DNA of 64,000 nt, from positions 1 to 64,000 of the forward strand of contig CAZRYF010000016.1 of assembly GCA_964604165.1 (NCBI GenBank), in the 5' to 3' direction. This document shows positions 32,835-41,662 of this stretch, piece after piece. Numbering within the stretch: position 1 is the stretch's first letter; every line of letters begins with the position of its first letter. This stretch comes from JAYZDK01 sp964604165 (lineage in GTDB: Bacteria; Myxococcota_A; UBA796; CAJQPC01). The notes under the pieces are model-generated. The model worked only from the letters and a program-made list of their open reading frames with translations, was not told the DNA's origin and ran no database searches. The position numbers and the translations under genes were made by a program.

Positions 32835-33953
32835 GTGGCGCGGGACTACTACGAAACCCTGGGGGTCCCCAGGACGGCGGATGAGAAGGAGCTGAAGAAG
32901 TCCTTCCGCAAGCTCGCCTTGCAGTACCACCCGGACCGAAATCCGGACGACGCGGACGCTGAGGCGAAGTTCAAGGAGGTCTCAGAGGCTTATGAAGTGC
33001 TCTCTGACTCCCAAAAGCGCGCCACCTACGACCGGTTCGGACATGACGGATTGAAGGGGGCGGGATTCTCTCCGAACTTCCACAGCGCCGATGACATCTT
33101 CTCCCACTTTGGGGACATCTTTGGGGATCTCTTCGGAGGCGGTGGAGGGGGCCGGCGTCCTCCCCGTGGACCCCGGCGAGGCTCGGACCTGGAAATCGGC
33201 CTGCGGGTCGGGTTCTTGGATGCTGTCAAGGGAGGGGAGCAGAACCTGGAGGTGCCCCGGCACCCGAACTGTGACCTCTGCGAGGGCAGCGGGGCGAAGC
33301 CAGGCAGCACCCCCGAGAGCTGCGATACCTGTGGCGGGCGCGGTGAAGTGCTGCAACAGCAGATGTTTCTGCGGGTGCGGACGACCTGTCCGGCCTGTCG
33401 GGGGCAGGGGAAGATCATTCGGGAGCGCTGTGCGGACTGTGGCGGACAGGGCCGGGTGCGCACCACCTCCAAGCTGACGGTGACGGTGCCTCCTGGGGTC
33501 GACCACGGCATGCAGCTTCGCCTGGCCGGGAAGGGGGAGTACGGGGATCCCGGCGGGCCACCGGGCGATCTGTACGTGACCATTCATCTCAAAGAGCACG
33601 AGTTCTTTCAGCGGGATGGGCTGGATATCTACTGCACGGTGCCCATGAGCTATCCCCAGGCGTGCCTGGGAGCGGAGATCACGGTTCCTACGGTGCATGG
33701 GGAGGCGTCTCTCTCCATTCCGCCGGCCACTCCATCCGGCAAGGTCTTCGTAATCCGGGGTGAGGGCGTTCCCAATCCCACGCGAAAGAACCAGAGGGGA
33801 AACCAGCATGTGCAGGTGGTGGTGGAGGTTCCCAAGAAGCTCAGCGCGTCGGAGAAGGAGCTGATCGCCAAGCTTGCTGAGTCTCAAGACCAGAAGGTGG
33901 GTCGCGGCCGGAAGGGTTTCTTCCGAGAATTCCTGGAGGGGATCAGTGGCTGA
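32835..33953 (+). CDS. dnaJ: Chaperone DnaJ
   Basis: This 372-residue, full-length type I Hsp40 has a J-domain with the HPD motif (QYHPDRNPDD) that stimulates DnaK ATPase. A Gly/Phe region follows (about 75-120), then the four-repeat zinc domain (CDLCEGSG, CDTCGGRG, CPACRGQG, CADCGGQG) and C-terminal substrate domains. The GTG at 32835 is chosen because GGAGG lies five bases upstream and the J-domain begins at once; the TTG at 32814 lies within the preceding hairpin tail. Its stop overlaps the moxR start by eight bases, so chaperone and MoxR synthesis are coupled. Confidence 0.97.
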   Translation: MARDYYETLGVPRTADEKELKKSFRKLALQYHPDRNPDDADAEAKFKEVSEAYEVLSDSQKRATYDRFGHDGLKGAGFSPNFHSADDIFSHFGDIFGDLFGGGGGGRRPPRGPRRGSDLEIGLRVGFLDAVKGGEQNLEVPRHPNCDLCEGSGAKPGSTPESCDTCGGRGEVLQQQMFLRVRTTCPACRGQGKIIRERCADCGGQGRVRTTSKLTVTVPPGVDHGMQLRLAGKGEYGDPGGPPGDLYVTIHLKEHEFFQRDGLDIYCTVPMSYPQACLGAEITVPTVHGEASLSIPPATPSGKVFVIRGEGVPNPTRKNQRGNQHVQVVVEVPKKLSASEKELIAKLAESQDQKVGRGRKGFFREFLEGISG

Positions 33954-34938
33954 AGAAGCACAACGGATCGATGCACTCGAGCAGCAAATTGCGGCGCTCA
34001 CTCCGGTTTTTGCGGGCGTCCGAGAAGAAATCGCCAAGGTGGTCGTGGGCCAGCAGGACCTGGTGGATCGGCTCTTGGTGGGCCTGCTTGCCGATGGGCA
34101 CCTGCTTTTGGAAGGCCTCCCCGGGCTGGCAAAGACCACCGCAGTCAAGGCCCTTGCAGACACGTTGGACGCAGAGTTCACACGGATCCAGTTCACACCA
34201 GATCTTCTGCCAGCCGATCTGGTCGGCACACAGATCTATGATCCAAAGTCCGGCGAATTCCACACCCGGAAGGGGCCGCTTTTTGGCAACATCGTCCTGG
34301 CGGACGAGATCAACCGCGCCCCGGCCAAGGTCCAGTCCGCCCTTTTGGAAGCCATGGAGGAGCGCCAGGTCACCTTGGGAGATGAGACCTATCCCTTGCC
34401 GTCTCCTTTCCTGGTGTTGGCCACCCAGAACCCCATTGAGCAGGAGGGCACCTATCCCCTGCCAGAAGCACAGGTGGACCGATTCCTGATGAAGGTGCGG
34501 GTGTCTTATCCGGGCCGTGAGGAGGAACGGGAGATCATGCGCCGGGACATCCAGGCGCCGCCCGCGCTTCAATCCGTTCTGGGGCCAAGTCAGCTGCAGG
34601 ACGCCCGTCGGGTGGTTCGCGCAGTTGCCATGGAGGCCGTGGTGGCGAGCTACATCCTGGACCTGGTCCGGGCCACAAGAACTCCCACGGCCTTCGGAAT
34701 CGAGCTGGCATCCCTGGTGGAGTTCGGAGCTTCCCCGCGGGCTTCCCTGGCCTTGGCGGGGGCGGCGCGGTCCATGGCCTTTCTGGAGGGTCGGGGCTTT
34801 GTCACCCCGGACGATGTAAAGTCCGTGGCGCCTGACGTTCTGCGGCACCGGATCCTGTTGACCTACGAGGCGGAAGCCATGGAAGTGGATGCGGATGCGG
34901 TGATCCAGGATCTCCTCGAGCACGTTCCCACCCCCTGA
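33946..34938 (+). CDS. moxR: MoxR-family AAA ATPase
   Basis: This 330-residue AAA+ protein has Walker A GLPGLAKTT (about residue 53), Walker B VLADEINRAP and the MoxR phrases LLEAMEERQVTLG and ATQNPIEQEGTYPLPEAQVDRF. MoxR ATPases act as chaperones that insert cofactors or remodel vWA-domain partners. The GTG at 33946 with GGAGG seven bases upstream overlaps the dnaJ end. It heads the MoxR/Bat set: a DUF58 protein, a membrane lipoprotein, BatA, BatB, BatD and BatE follow with almost no gaps. Bat complexes are linked to oxidative and envelope stress in other bacteria. Confidence 0.94.
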   Translation: MAEEAQRIDALEQQIAALTPVFAGVREEIAKVVVGQQDLVDRLLVGLLADGHLLLEGLPGLAKTTAVKALADTLDAEFTRIQFTPDLLPADLVGTQIYDPKSGEFHTRKGPLFGNIVLADEINRAPAKVQSALLEAMEERQVTLGDETYPLPSPFLVLATQNPIEQEGTYPLPEAQVDRFLMKVRVSYPGREEEREIMRRDIQAPPALQSVLGPSQLQDARRVVRAVAMEAVVASYILDLVRATRTPTAFGIELASLVEFGASPRASLALAGAARSMAFLEGRGFVTPDDVKSVAPDVLRHRILLTYEAEAMEVDADAVIQDLLEHVPTP

Positions 34939-34944
34939 CCACCC

Positions 34945-35811
34945 ATGCTCACGCCGGAGGATCTGCGACAGATTCGCCGCCTTTCCTTGCAGGCGGGGCG
35001 CCGGGTGGATGGGCTCTTCGCGGGGGGGTACCGCTCGGCCTTTCGCGGACGGGGCATGGAGTTTGAGGAGGTACGTCCCTATGTGCCCGGCGACGATGTC
35101 CGGCACATCGACTGGAACGTGACCGCCCGGGCCAGCGCCCCCCATGTGAAAGAGTTCAAGGAAGAGCGGGAGCTGACCCTGCTTCTTGCGGTGGATGTGT
35201 CTGCGTCTATGCGCTTTGGCTCCGGGGGACAGGATGGCCGGACGGACAAGCGGCTCCAGTCGGCGCGAATCGCGGGCGCATTGGCGTGTGCAGCCACGCG
35301 AAACAACGACCGGGTGGGGCTCTTGGCCTACACGGATCGGGTGGAGCTTCTTCTTCCACCGAGAAAGAGCCGGGGCCATGCCTGGACGGTGATTCGGGAG
35401 GTTTTTGAGCATCGTCCAAAGCGTGTTCGCACGGATCTGGGAGACGCACTGGAGCACATGGGGCGGGTGCTCAAGCGCCGGGCTGTGGTGTGCATTGTCT
35501 CTGACTTCCTGGATGTGGAGGATCATGCCCGGGCGCTTGGGGCCTTGGCCTCTCGGCATCGGGTGAGCGCGTTTGTGGTGACGGATCCGCTGGAGGAGGC
35601 GGTCGAGGGGCTGGGGCTCTTGGTTCTGGAGGATGCGGAGACCGGTGAGCGCCGCCTCGTGGATGCAAGTCGGCTGACCCCGGGCCGCCCGGTGCAGGAG
35701 CGCCTGGAGGTTTTGGCCAGTGCGGGGGTGCACAGGACTTCCATCTCCACGGGAGAAGACCCCTTTCGGGCCCTTCAGGGCCACTTTCGCCGCATGGAGA
35801 GACTTCGATGA
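34945..35811 (+). CDS. DUF58 (vWA-like) protein of the MoxR operon
   Basis: This 288-residue cytoplasmic protein carries the DUF58 signature EFEEVRPYVPGDDVRHIDWN and a following vWA-type fold with a MIDAS-like DVSASM and late Ser/Thr residues. DUF58 proteins nearly always sit next to moxR and are thought to be client or adaptor proteins for the ATPase. The ATG at 34945 is six bases after the moxR stop. Its own stop overlaps the next ATG by four bases. Confidence 0.92.
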   Translation: MLTPEDLRQIRRLSLQAGRRVDGLFAGGYRSAFRGRGMEFEEVRPYVPGDDVRHIDWNVTARASAPHVKEFKEERELTLLLAVDVSASMRFGSGGQDGRTDKRLQSARIAGALACAATRNNDRVGLLAYTDRVELLLPPRKSRGHAWTVIREVFEHRPKRVRTDLGDALEHMGRVLKRRAVVCIVSDFLDVEDHARALGALASRHRVSAFVVTDPLEEAVEGLGLLVLEDAETGERRLVDASRLTPGRPVQERLEVLASAGVHRTSISTGEDPFRALQGHFRRMERLR

Positions 35812-36716
35812 TCGCTCTCTTGCTTTTTGCCTGTGGCGCCCCGGAGCTGGCGCTTCCCCTCTCGCCTCCACGGGCCGCTGTGGAGCGACAGGTGGTCTCG
35901 CGACGTGTGGGGTCCGGAGAGGCTGTCGTGTTCCAGGAGCGCCTGTCCTGGGCCGACGGGTGGACTCCCCCGGAGGACTTCCTGGTGGTGGAGGGTGTCG
36001 AGGTGACCCTGGTGGATGAGGAGGTTGGCGGCACCGAGGACCGCAATTGGCGCACCCGCACCTGGTCTCTTGCGGGGGAGGATGGCTCCTACCACGTGCC
36101 TGCTGCCACCTTACGGTTCGTGGGGGAGGGGGATGCCCACCGGGACGTTCCCGCGGCAGCGGTGGACTTCGACATCGGTGTGGAGGGGCCGACTTCTGAC
36201 TTGGAGGGGCTGATCGCCCCCCCGGTTCCGGCGCCCTTTCCGTGGAAGGCGTGGCTGGCGGCGGGAGTGGGACTGCTTTGCCTCCTTGCTCTTGGGTTCT
36301 GGGGCTGGCGCCGCTTCCAGCGCCGACGAGACGCCCCGCCTCCGCCCATTCCCCTGCCGCCACCAGATGAGGAAGCCCTGGAGGCGTGGGCCTCTCTCCA
36401 GGCCATGCCTGACCTGGATGACCACGCGCTCGCCCTGGGCCTCTCCCGTGTCTTCCGGCGCTACCTGGAGCGGGCCCTGGACGGGGTGCTGGCGACTTCT
36501 TGGACCCAGCGGGAGATCTTGAGGGCGCTGAAGAGGCTGGATCTGGACGAGGATCTTCTTGGCCGGTCCAAGAAGCTCCTCTCTGCCACGGATGCGTTGA
36601 AGTTCGCCCGGCGTGGGGGAGGAGAACGGTTCTTTTCCGAGCTGGATCAGGACTTTCGACGGGTCGTTGAGCACACCCGGCCGCTGCCGCCACAGGAGGA
36701 GCGCCTCGGTGCTTGA
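35808..36716 (+). CDS. MoxR-operon membrane lipoprotein (BatD/DUF4381-like)
   Basis: This 302-residue protein starts MIALLLFACGAPE, an eight-residue leader with Phe-Ala-Cys. A beta-rich extracytoplasmic domain (20-140) is followed by one membrane helix (WLAAGVGLLCLLALGFWGW) and a basic, helical cytoplasmic domain (170-302). The C-terminal helices (LGLSRVFRRYLERALDGV, TSWTQREILRALKRL) resemble those of BatD/DUF4381 partners that reach toward MoxR. It is the usual protein between DUF58 and the first vWA protein in Bat loci. A four-base overlap with the upstream gene suggests co-translation. The function is inferred from position. Confidence 0.78.
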   Translation: MIALLLFACGAPELALPLSPPRAAVERQVVSRRVGSGEAVVFQERLSWADGWTPPEDFLVVEGVEVTLVDEEVGGTEDRNWRTRTWSLAGEDGSYHVPAATLRFVGEGDAHRDVPAAAVDFDIGVEGPTSDLEGLIAPPVPAPFPWKAWLAAGVGLLCLLALGFWGWRRFQRRRDAPPPPIPLPPPDEEALEAWASLQAMPDLDDHALALGLSRVFRRYLERALDGVLATSWTQREILRALKRLDLDEDLLGRSKKLLSATDALKFARRGGGERFFSELDQDFRRVVEHTRPLPPQEERLGA

Positions 36717-37686
36717 GTTCCAACATCCCGCCTGGCTTCTTCTCCTCTTGGTGCTGCCACTTGTGGCCTGGCGCCGACGGGGGACCCGGTCCCAGGCGGC
36801 TGTGGGTTGGTCTTCTTTGGGACTGGCAGGGGGCGGACGTTCTTGGCGCTCGGCCCTGTCCCCCCTGCCAGGAGTCTTGGAGATCCTGGGCATGGTGGCG
36901 CTGGTGCTGGCCCTGGCCCGTCCCCAGAAGATCAACCGAGAGGTAATGGTCGAAACCGAGGGAATCGACATCGTGTTGGCCCTGGACGTGTCTGGCTCCA
37001 TGGAGGCCCTCGACTTTCGGGCGGGCGGGCGCAAGCTGAGTCGATTGGCGGTAGCCAAGCGGGTGGTGGCGGACTTTGTGGAGGGCCGCCCCCATGACCG
37101 CATTGGGCTGGTGGTTTTTGGAGAGGAGGCCTTCACCCAGGTGCCACTGACCCAGGACCAGGCAGCTCTCCTCTCCTTTCTCGACTCCATCCAGATCGGC
37201 ATGGCAGGGGCCAACCGCACCGCGATAGGACAGGCGGTGGCTGTCTCCGCTCGCCAGCTGGCGGCCTTGGAGGCGCCAGGTAAGGTGGTGATTCTCCTCA
37301 CGGATGGCAGCAACAACGTGGTGCCGCTCGACCCGCTGAAGGCTGCTTCCGCGGCGCAGGCGCTGGGGGTGCGGATCTACACCATTGGGGTGGGGTCCGA
37401 AGGGGGAGCCAGCAGGGGATTTTTCTCCATGGGGCGGACGGAAGAGGTCGACATGGAGACCTTGCAGGCCATCGCCGAGGCCACCGGCGGTCAGAGCTTT
37501 CGCGCCACGGACACCCGGGCCCTCTTGCAGATCTACGACACCATTGACGAAATGGAGACCACCACGGCCGAGGTGGCGGAGCTTGTGCACCGGGAGGAGC
37601 TCTTCCGCCTGGCCCTGGTTCCCGGGGTGTTCTTGCTGGCGCTGCAGCTGCTCTTGGGGCAGACCGTTCTGCGGAGGCTTCCGTGA
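36709..37686 (+). CDS. batA: BatA-type von Willebrand factor A membrane protein
   Basis: This 325-residue protein has an N-terminal membrane segment (AWLLLLLVLPLVAWRRRG), a second one near residue 60, a vWA domain and a C-terminal helix (ALVPGVFLLALQLLL). The MIDAS is DVSGSM with later ANRT and LTDGSN elements. vWA proteins of Bat loci face the periplasm and bind protein partners through the metal. GTG 36709 is supported by AGGAGG nine bases upstream and overlaps the previous gene end. It overlaps batB by four bases (GTGA). Confidence 0.92.
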   Translation: MLEFQHPAWLLLLLVLPLVAWRRRGTRSQAAVGWSSLGLAGGGRSWRSALSPLPGVLEILGMVALVLALARPQKINREVMVETEGIDIVLALDVSGSMEALDFRAGGRKLSRLAVAKRVVADFVEGRPHDRIGLVVFGEEAFTQVPLTQDQAALLSFLDSIQIGMAGANRTAIGQAVAVSARQLAALEAPGKVVILLTDGSNNVVPLDPLKAASAAQALGVRIYTIGVGSEGGASRGFFSMGRTEEVDMETLQAIAEATGGQSFRATDTRALLQIYDTIDEMETTTAEVAELVHREELFRLALVPGVFLLALQLLLGQTVLRRLP

Positions 37687-39314
37687 CCTTTGCCGCGCCT
37701 GTCTGGCTAAACCTTCTGTGGGGGCTGCCGCTCCTGGCCTGGCTCCTGTGGAAGGATGCCCGCAAGCGACGGGACCAGATTGCCCGGGTTTTCGGGGAGA
37801 CCCTGGGGGAGCGCGTTGCCCCGGCTTCCCTCTGGCGCAAGCGCTCCTGGAAGCGGACCTTGTGGGTGTTGGGAATGGCGGCTTTGCTGTTTGCTGCAGC
37901 CCAGCCACGCTGGGGTTTCCAGTGGAAGGAGACACAGAGCCGTGGTGTGGAGCTTGTGGTGGCTTTGGATGTGTCCCGCTCCATGGATGCGAAGGATGTC
38001 GATCCCTCCCGTCTGGAGCGGGCCCGCCGTGAGATCCAGGACCTGTTGCAGTGGGTACAGGGAGACCGGATCGGGCTGGTGATTTTTGCCGGAGGGGCCT
38101 ATCCCCGCGTGCCCCTCACCCGGGACCGAAACGCGCTCCTGCAGATTCTTCGGGCCACGGACTCCCAGGTGCTGCGGGCCCAGGGCAGCTCCCTGGCCGC
38201 TGCGCTCTCTGTGGCCAGGGACCTCTTTGGAGACGAGGCCGCAAGCCATCGGGGGATCGTGTTGATCTCAGATGGCGAGGCTTGGGATCCGGGCTTGGAC
38301 CACGAGGTGGGTCTCTTGGCGGAACAGGGCATTCGCGTGTACGCGGTAGGGGTGGGCACCGAAAAGGGGGCGCCCATTCCAGAAACGGGCGGTGGGTTCA
38401 AGAAGGACCGCGCTGGGGAGGTGGTGTTGACCCGCTTGGAAGCGTCTGCACTCAAGGGCATCGCGGCGGCCACCGGTGGGGCCTATGTCCAGTCCGTGGC
38501 GGGGGCGTCGGACATGCGAGCCCTGGCGGACACCCTACACGGTGCGCTGGAGTCAGTGGAGGGGGAAGCCCACCGGGAGCGTGTGTGGGATGAGCGCTTT
38601 CAGTGGCCCCTGGCCCTGGGAGTGGCACTGCTTCTGGGGGCGGCCTTTTTGGGGGATGGCCGGAGCCTGGCGGCTGCATTGCTTCTGTTGTTCGTGGCCG
38701 CACCTGCCCGGGCGGAGTCCTCGGTGGATGCAGCGACTCTCTGGGCGGAGGGACAGTCGCTGCACCAGGCAGGCCAGTTCGAGTCCGCCCACCGGGTCTT
38801 CACGGATCTTGCAGATCGGGCCCTGGACCCGGCGACTGCTTTGAGCGCCCGCTACAACGCGGGCAACGCCTCCTACCGCGGGGGACGCCTTGAAGATGCC
38901 CTGGCAGAGTGGAGCCGGGTACTGGAGCAGGTGCCGGATCATCCCCAGGCCAGCGCCAACGTGGAGCAGGTCCAGCAAGAGCTACAGGCCCGTCGAAAAC
39001 CCCCTGAGGAGCAACCCCAGGACGGGGAAGAAGGTGAGGAGGGAGACCCCCAGGAGGGGGAGGAAGGAGAGCCCCAGGACGGACAGCAGCAAGAGAATGG
39101 GGAAGAAGGGGATCAGGAGGAGTCAACAGAGTTGGAGGATCTCTCCCAGCTGGACGACACGGAGCAGACCCCGCAAGAAGGGGAGGAGGCGTCTCCGGTC
39201 GCACCGGGTGAGGGGGAGCTGACCGAGCAGGAAGCGATGCGGTTGTTGGAGCTGATTGAGGAAGGCCGGCCACGGGTGGTCGTTGGCGGCAGATCTCAGG
39301 AGAAGGACTGGTGA
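37683..39314 (+). CDS. batB: BatB vWA protein fused to BatC-like TPR and acidic tail
   Basis: This 543-residue protein has two membrane helices, a vWA domain (residues 88-285; MIDAS DVSRSM), then a third hydrophobic helix (LGVALLLGAAFLGDG). After a possible internal signal-like stretch (LLLLFVAAPARA) comes a TPR unit (SARYNAGNASYRGGRLEDALAEW) and a long Glu/Gln/Gly-rich tail (EEQPQDGEEGEEG). In many genomes BatB and the TPR protein BatC are separate genes; here both parts are in one frame. The low-complexity tail (445-515) is likely disordered. The GTG start overlaps the batA stop. Confidence 0.88.
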   Translation: MTFAAPVWLNLLWGLPLLAWLLWKDARKRRDQIARVFGETLGERVAPASLWRKRSWKRTLWVLGMAALLFAAAQPRWGFQWKETQSRGVELVVALDVSRSMDAKDVDPSRLERARREIQDLLQWVQGDRIGLVIFAGGAYPRVPLTRDRNALLQILRATDSQVLRAQGSSLAAALSVARDLFGDEAASHRGIVLISDGEAWDPGLDHEVGLLAEQGIRVYAVGVGTEKGAPIPETGGGFKKDRAGEVVLTRLEASALKGIAAATGGAYVQSVAGASDMRALADTLHGALESVEGEAHRERVWDERFQWPLALGVALLLGAAFLGDGRSLAAALLLLFVAAPARAESSVDAATLWAEGQSLHQAGQFESAHRVFTDLADRALDPATALSARYNAGNASYRGGRLEDALAEWSRVLEQVPDHPQASANVEQVQQELQARRKPPEEQPQDGEEGEEGDPQEGEEGEPQDGQQQENGEEGDQEESTELEDLSQLDDTEQTPQEGEEASPVAPGEGELTEQEAMRLLELIEEGRPRVVVGGRSQEKDW

Positions 39315-40912
39315 TCGGTCTCTTGCTCATGGGGCATGTGTGGGCGGCGGAGGTCTTCCTGCAGGCGGAGACGACGCGCCTGCAGGAAGGGCAGACCGTG
39401 GGGGTGCAGCTCACGGTGGTGGATGGGGAGCCTCGCTCCAGGCCCGTGCTGAGAGTCCCCGAAGGGTTGACTGCCACAAGTGGTGGCAATCGCAGCTCCC
39501 AAACCCTCACCCGGGCAGGACGGCGGACCACGCGGACCTATTCCTGGAATGTGACCGCGCTGGCGGCGGGCACGTTTCAGCTGGGACCTGTGCGGGTGCG
39601 AACCCGCGATCGGGTGCTGGACAGCAACACCCTCACGCTGCAGGTCCAGCCACGGAGCAGCGAGCCAGGGAAGGAAGGCGCCACAGCCACGATGGGGGAG
39701 GGCCCATTCTGGGCGGGGCAGACCGTGATGTATCAGGTGGCTTTTCGAACGCCTCGGGAGCTGTTGGGAATTCAGTGGAGTCCCCCGGATCTCGACGGAT
39801 TCATGGCAGCCCCGGGGGTTGAGCCAAAAGAGCAGAGCTTCGTTCTGGAGGAGGCGGGCCGGCGGTGGACGGTGGTCGAATTGGATGCACCCTTTGTTGC
39901 GACGGGCGCGGGCCTTCGAAAGGTGCCGGCCGGCATCATGACAGGACGTTTTCCGGCAGCCCGGCAGCGAAACCGGGGATTCATAAGGGAAACGCGGAAC
40001 GATACCTTTGCCACGCGTCCCTTGGAGGTGGCCGTCAGATCACTGCCCACCGACGGACAACCGGAAGGGTTCAAAGGGCTCGTGGGAACGTTCCAGGCCC
40101 GGGCGACCCTGTCCGAGAGTACTGTGGCTCTCGGGGAATCTGTCACGATGACGGTGACCGTCGTGGGAGACGGCAGTCTGGCGGGACTCAAGCTGCCCCC
40201 GGTAGAGGAGGGCCTCGGGTTTCGGGTGTACGACGACCAGCCGGAGATCCAGGCGGCGGTCCAAGACGGGGTGTTTCTCTCCAAGGCGACCTTTCGCAGG
40301 GCGGTGGTTCCGGAGCAGGAGGGCTTGTTGGCGCTGCCAGCGGTCTCTTTTGTGGTCTTCGACCCGTCTGTAGAAGCCTGGAGAGAGATCCAGACGGCGC
40401 CCGCGGTGCTGGAGGTGAAGGCTGGGGAGGGGGCTGCCGCATTGTCGTCTTTTGTGGACCGCCACGCCGCTGGCGTGGACTCTTTGGCGGAGGACATTCT
40501 CCCGATTCATCCCCGGGCGCGGCTTTCAAGCCAGGCGTTTTCACCGGGGCAGCCCCGGTGGTTGGGGGTGCTCGGTGTTCCCTGGCTGGGTTGGCTTGGG
40601 CTTGTGGTTCTGGGGTGGGTGCAACGGCGAGCGCCAAGTCGGCGCCAACTCCTGAGGGAGCGACTCAAGGTCCTGTCCGATGGGGACCTGCCCGGCTTGG
40701 AGGGGGTGCTGCGGGAAGGTCTGGGGGTGGCCCTTGGGCGATCCGCCGCGGGCATTGATGGGGGAGCGTTGGAGGCGATCCCTGGAGAGTTGGGGGACGA
40801 AGCGCGCTCTCTCTACCGCACCCTGGAGAGGGTCCGGTATGGCGCCGCGACCGAGGCGGGACTTGCGGAACAGGTGCGGGACGTGGTGCACCGCTTGTTG
40901 GAGGCCACATGA
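39311..40912 (+). CDS. batD: BatD-type membrane protein
   Basis: This 533-residue protein has a short signal or anchor (MIGLLLMGHVWAAE). A long beta-rich extracytoplasmic region of several Ig-like domains follows (about 14-410), with phrases such as EGQTVGVQLTVVDGEP and GESVTMTVTVVGDGSL. A membrane helix near residue 420 (VPWLGWLGLVVLGWV) precedes a cytoplasmic helical tail. This is the BatD (oxygen-tolerance) layout. It starts with a GTG overlapping the batB stop and ends overlapping batE, so the whole row is probably made as one complex. Confidence 0.88.
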   Translation: MIGLLLMGHVWAAEVFLQAETTRLQEGQTVGVQLTVVDGEPRSRPVLRVPEGLTATSGGNRSSQTLTRAGRRTTRTYSWNVTALAAGTFQLGPVRVRTRDRVLDSNTLTLQVQPRSSEPGKEGATATMGEGPFWAGQTVMYQVAFRTPRELLGIQWSPPDLDGFMAAPGVEPKEQSFVLEEAGRRWTVVELDAPFVATGAGLRKVPAGIMTGRFPAARQRNRGFIRETRNDTFATRPLEVAVRSLPTDGQPEGFKGLVGTFQARATLSESTVALGESVTMTVTVVGDGSLAGLKLPPVEEGLGFRVYDDQPEIQAAVQDGVFLSKATFRRAVVPEQEGLLALPAVSFVVFDPSVEAWREIQTAPAVLEVKAGEGAAALSSFVDRHAAGVDSLAEDILPIHPRARLSSQAFSPGQPRWLGVLGVPWLGWLGLVVLGWVQRRAPSRRQLLRERLKVLSDGDLPGLEGVLREGLGVALGRSAAGIDGGALEAIPGELGDEARSLYRTLERVRYGAATEAGLAEQVRDVVHRLLEAT

Positions 40913-41637
40913 ACCTGCTTTTCTTCCTGGGGTTGGCCCTGGCCAATCCCGCCTCCCTGTTGGAGACTGCCAATGACCACTACCTGGCGGGGGAGTACGT
41001 CGAGGCTGCCCAGGGGTACGGCACCTTGATCCAGACCGGTCACACAAGCGGCGACCTGTACTACAACCTGGGGAACGCCTTGTACCGTGAAGGGGAGCTG
41101 GCCCAGGCCGTGCTTGCCTGGAAACGGGCCGAGTGGCTGCTTCCCAGGGACGGGGACATTCTTGCCAACCTGGATCGGGCCCGGGGGCAGGCACTCGATG
41201 GCATTGCGACGGACTCGGGGCCTCGCATCTACTTTCTCTCCCGCATGTTGTCTGTGGGGGAGCAGGCCTGGGCTTCTGCCTGGCTCTTGGGGTTGTTGGG
41301 GTTGCTGTTTGTGTGGAGACGTGCCCGACCGGTGGCCTCCCTTTCCATCCCCGTGGTGCTCCTCGGCGTGCCCGGCGCGCTGCTTCTGGTTTCCGCAGCC
41401 GGGGAGTTGAATCGACAAGGCCGTCAAACCCCGGCGGTCCTGGTGGCCCCTCACGTGGAGGCCACCTCTGCGGGGGAAGGGGGCGTGGCCCTCTTTGAGC
41501 TGCATGCGGCCGCAGAGGTGGTGATCCTGGAGCGGGTGGGGGACAAGCGGCTCATCTCCCTGCCGGACGGGCGGCGCGGGTGGGTCCCAGCGGAGGCCCT
41601 GGGCGAGGTGCGGCCTGCGGCACCCATGCCCGGGTGA
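40909..41637 (+). CDS. batE: BatE-type TPR and SH3-like membrane protein
   Basis: This 242-residue protein has a short signal peptide (MNLLFFLGLALANP), two to three TPR units (NDHYLAGEYVEAAQGYG, DLYYNLGNALYREGELAQAV), two membrane helices (SAWLLGLLGLLFVW, LSIPVVLLGVPGALLLV) and a C-terminal SH3-like domain (RLISLPDGRRGWVPAEALG). This order is that of BatE, the last protein of Bat loci, where the TPR part probably binds the vWA proteins. It is the last gene of the dnaJ-to-batE row; the lipoprotein gene after it starts 26 bases on. Confidence 0.88.
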   Translation: MNLLFFLGLALANPASLLETANDHYLAGEYVEAAQGYGTLIQTGHTSGDLYYNLGNALYREGELAQAVLAWKRAEWLLPRDGDILANLDRARGQALDGIATDSGPRIYFLSRMLSVGEQAWASAWLLGLLGLLFVWRRARPVASLSIPVVLLGVPGALLLVSAAGELNRQGRQTPAVLVAPHVEATSAGEGGVALFELHAAAEVVILERVGDKRLISLPDGRRGWVPAEALGEVRPAAPMPG

Positions 41638-41662
41638 TACATCCGTGGCTTCAGGAGTTTCC

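Noticed and set aside
33943..37935. A 1330-codon open frame on the minus strand
   Set aside because: It is antisense to moxR through batB, has no ribosome site and its composition is the mirror of GC-rich coding sequence. Long antisense frames are expected here.
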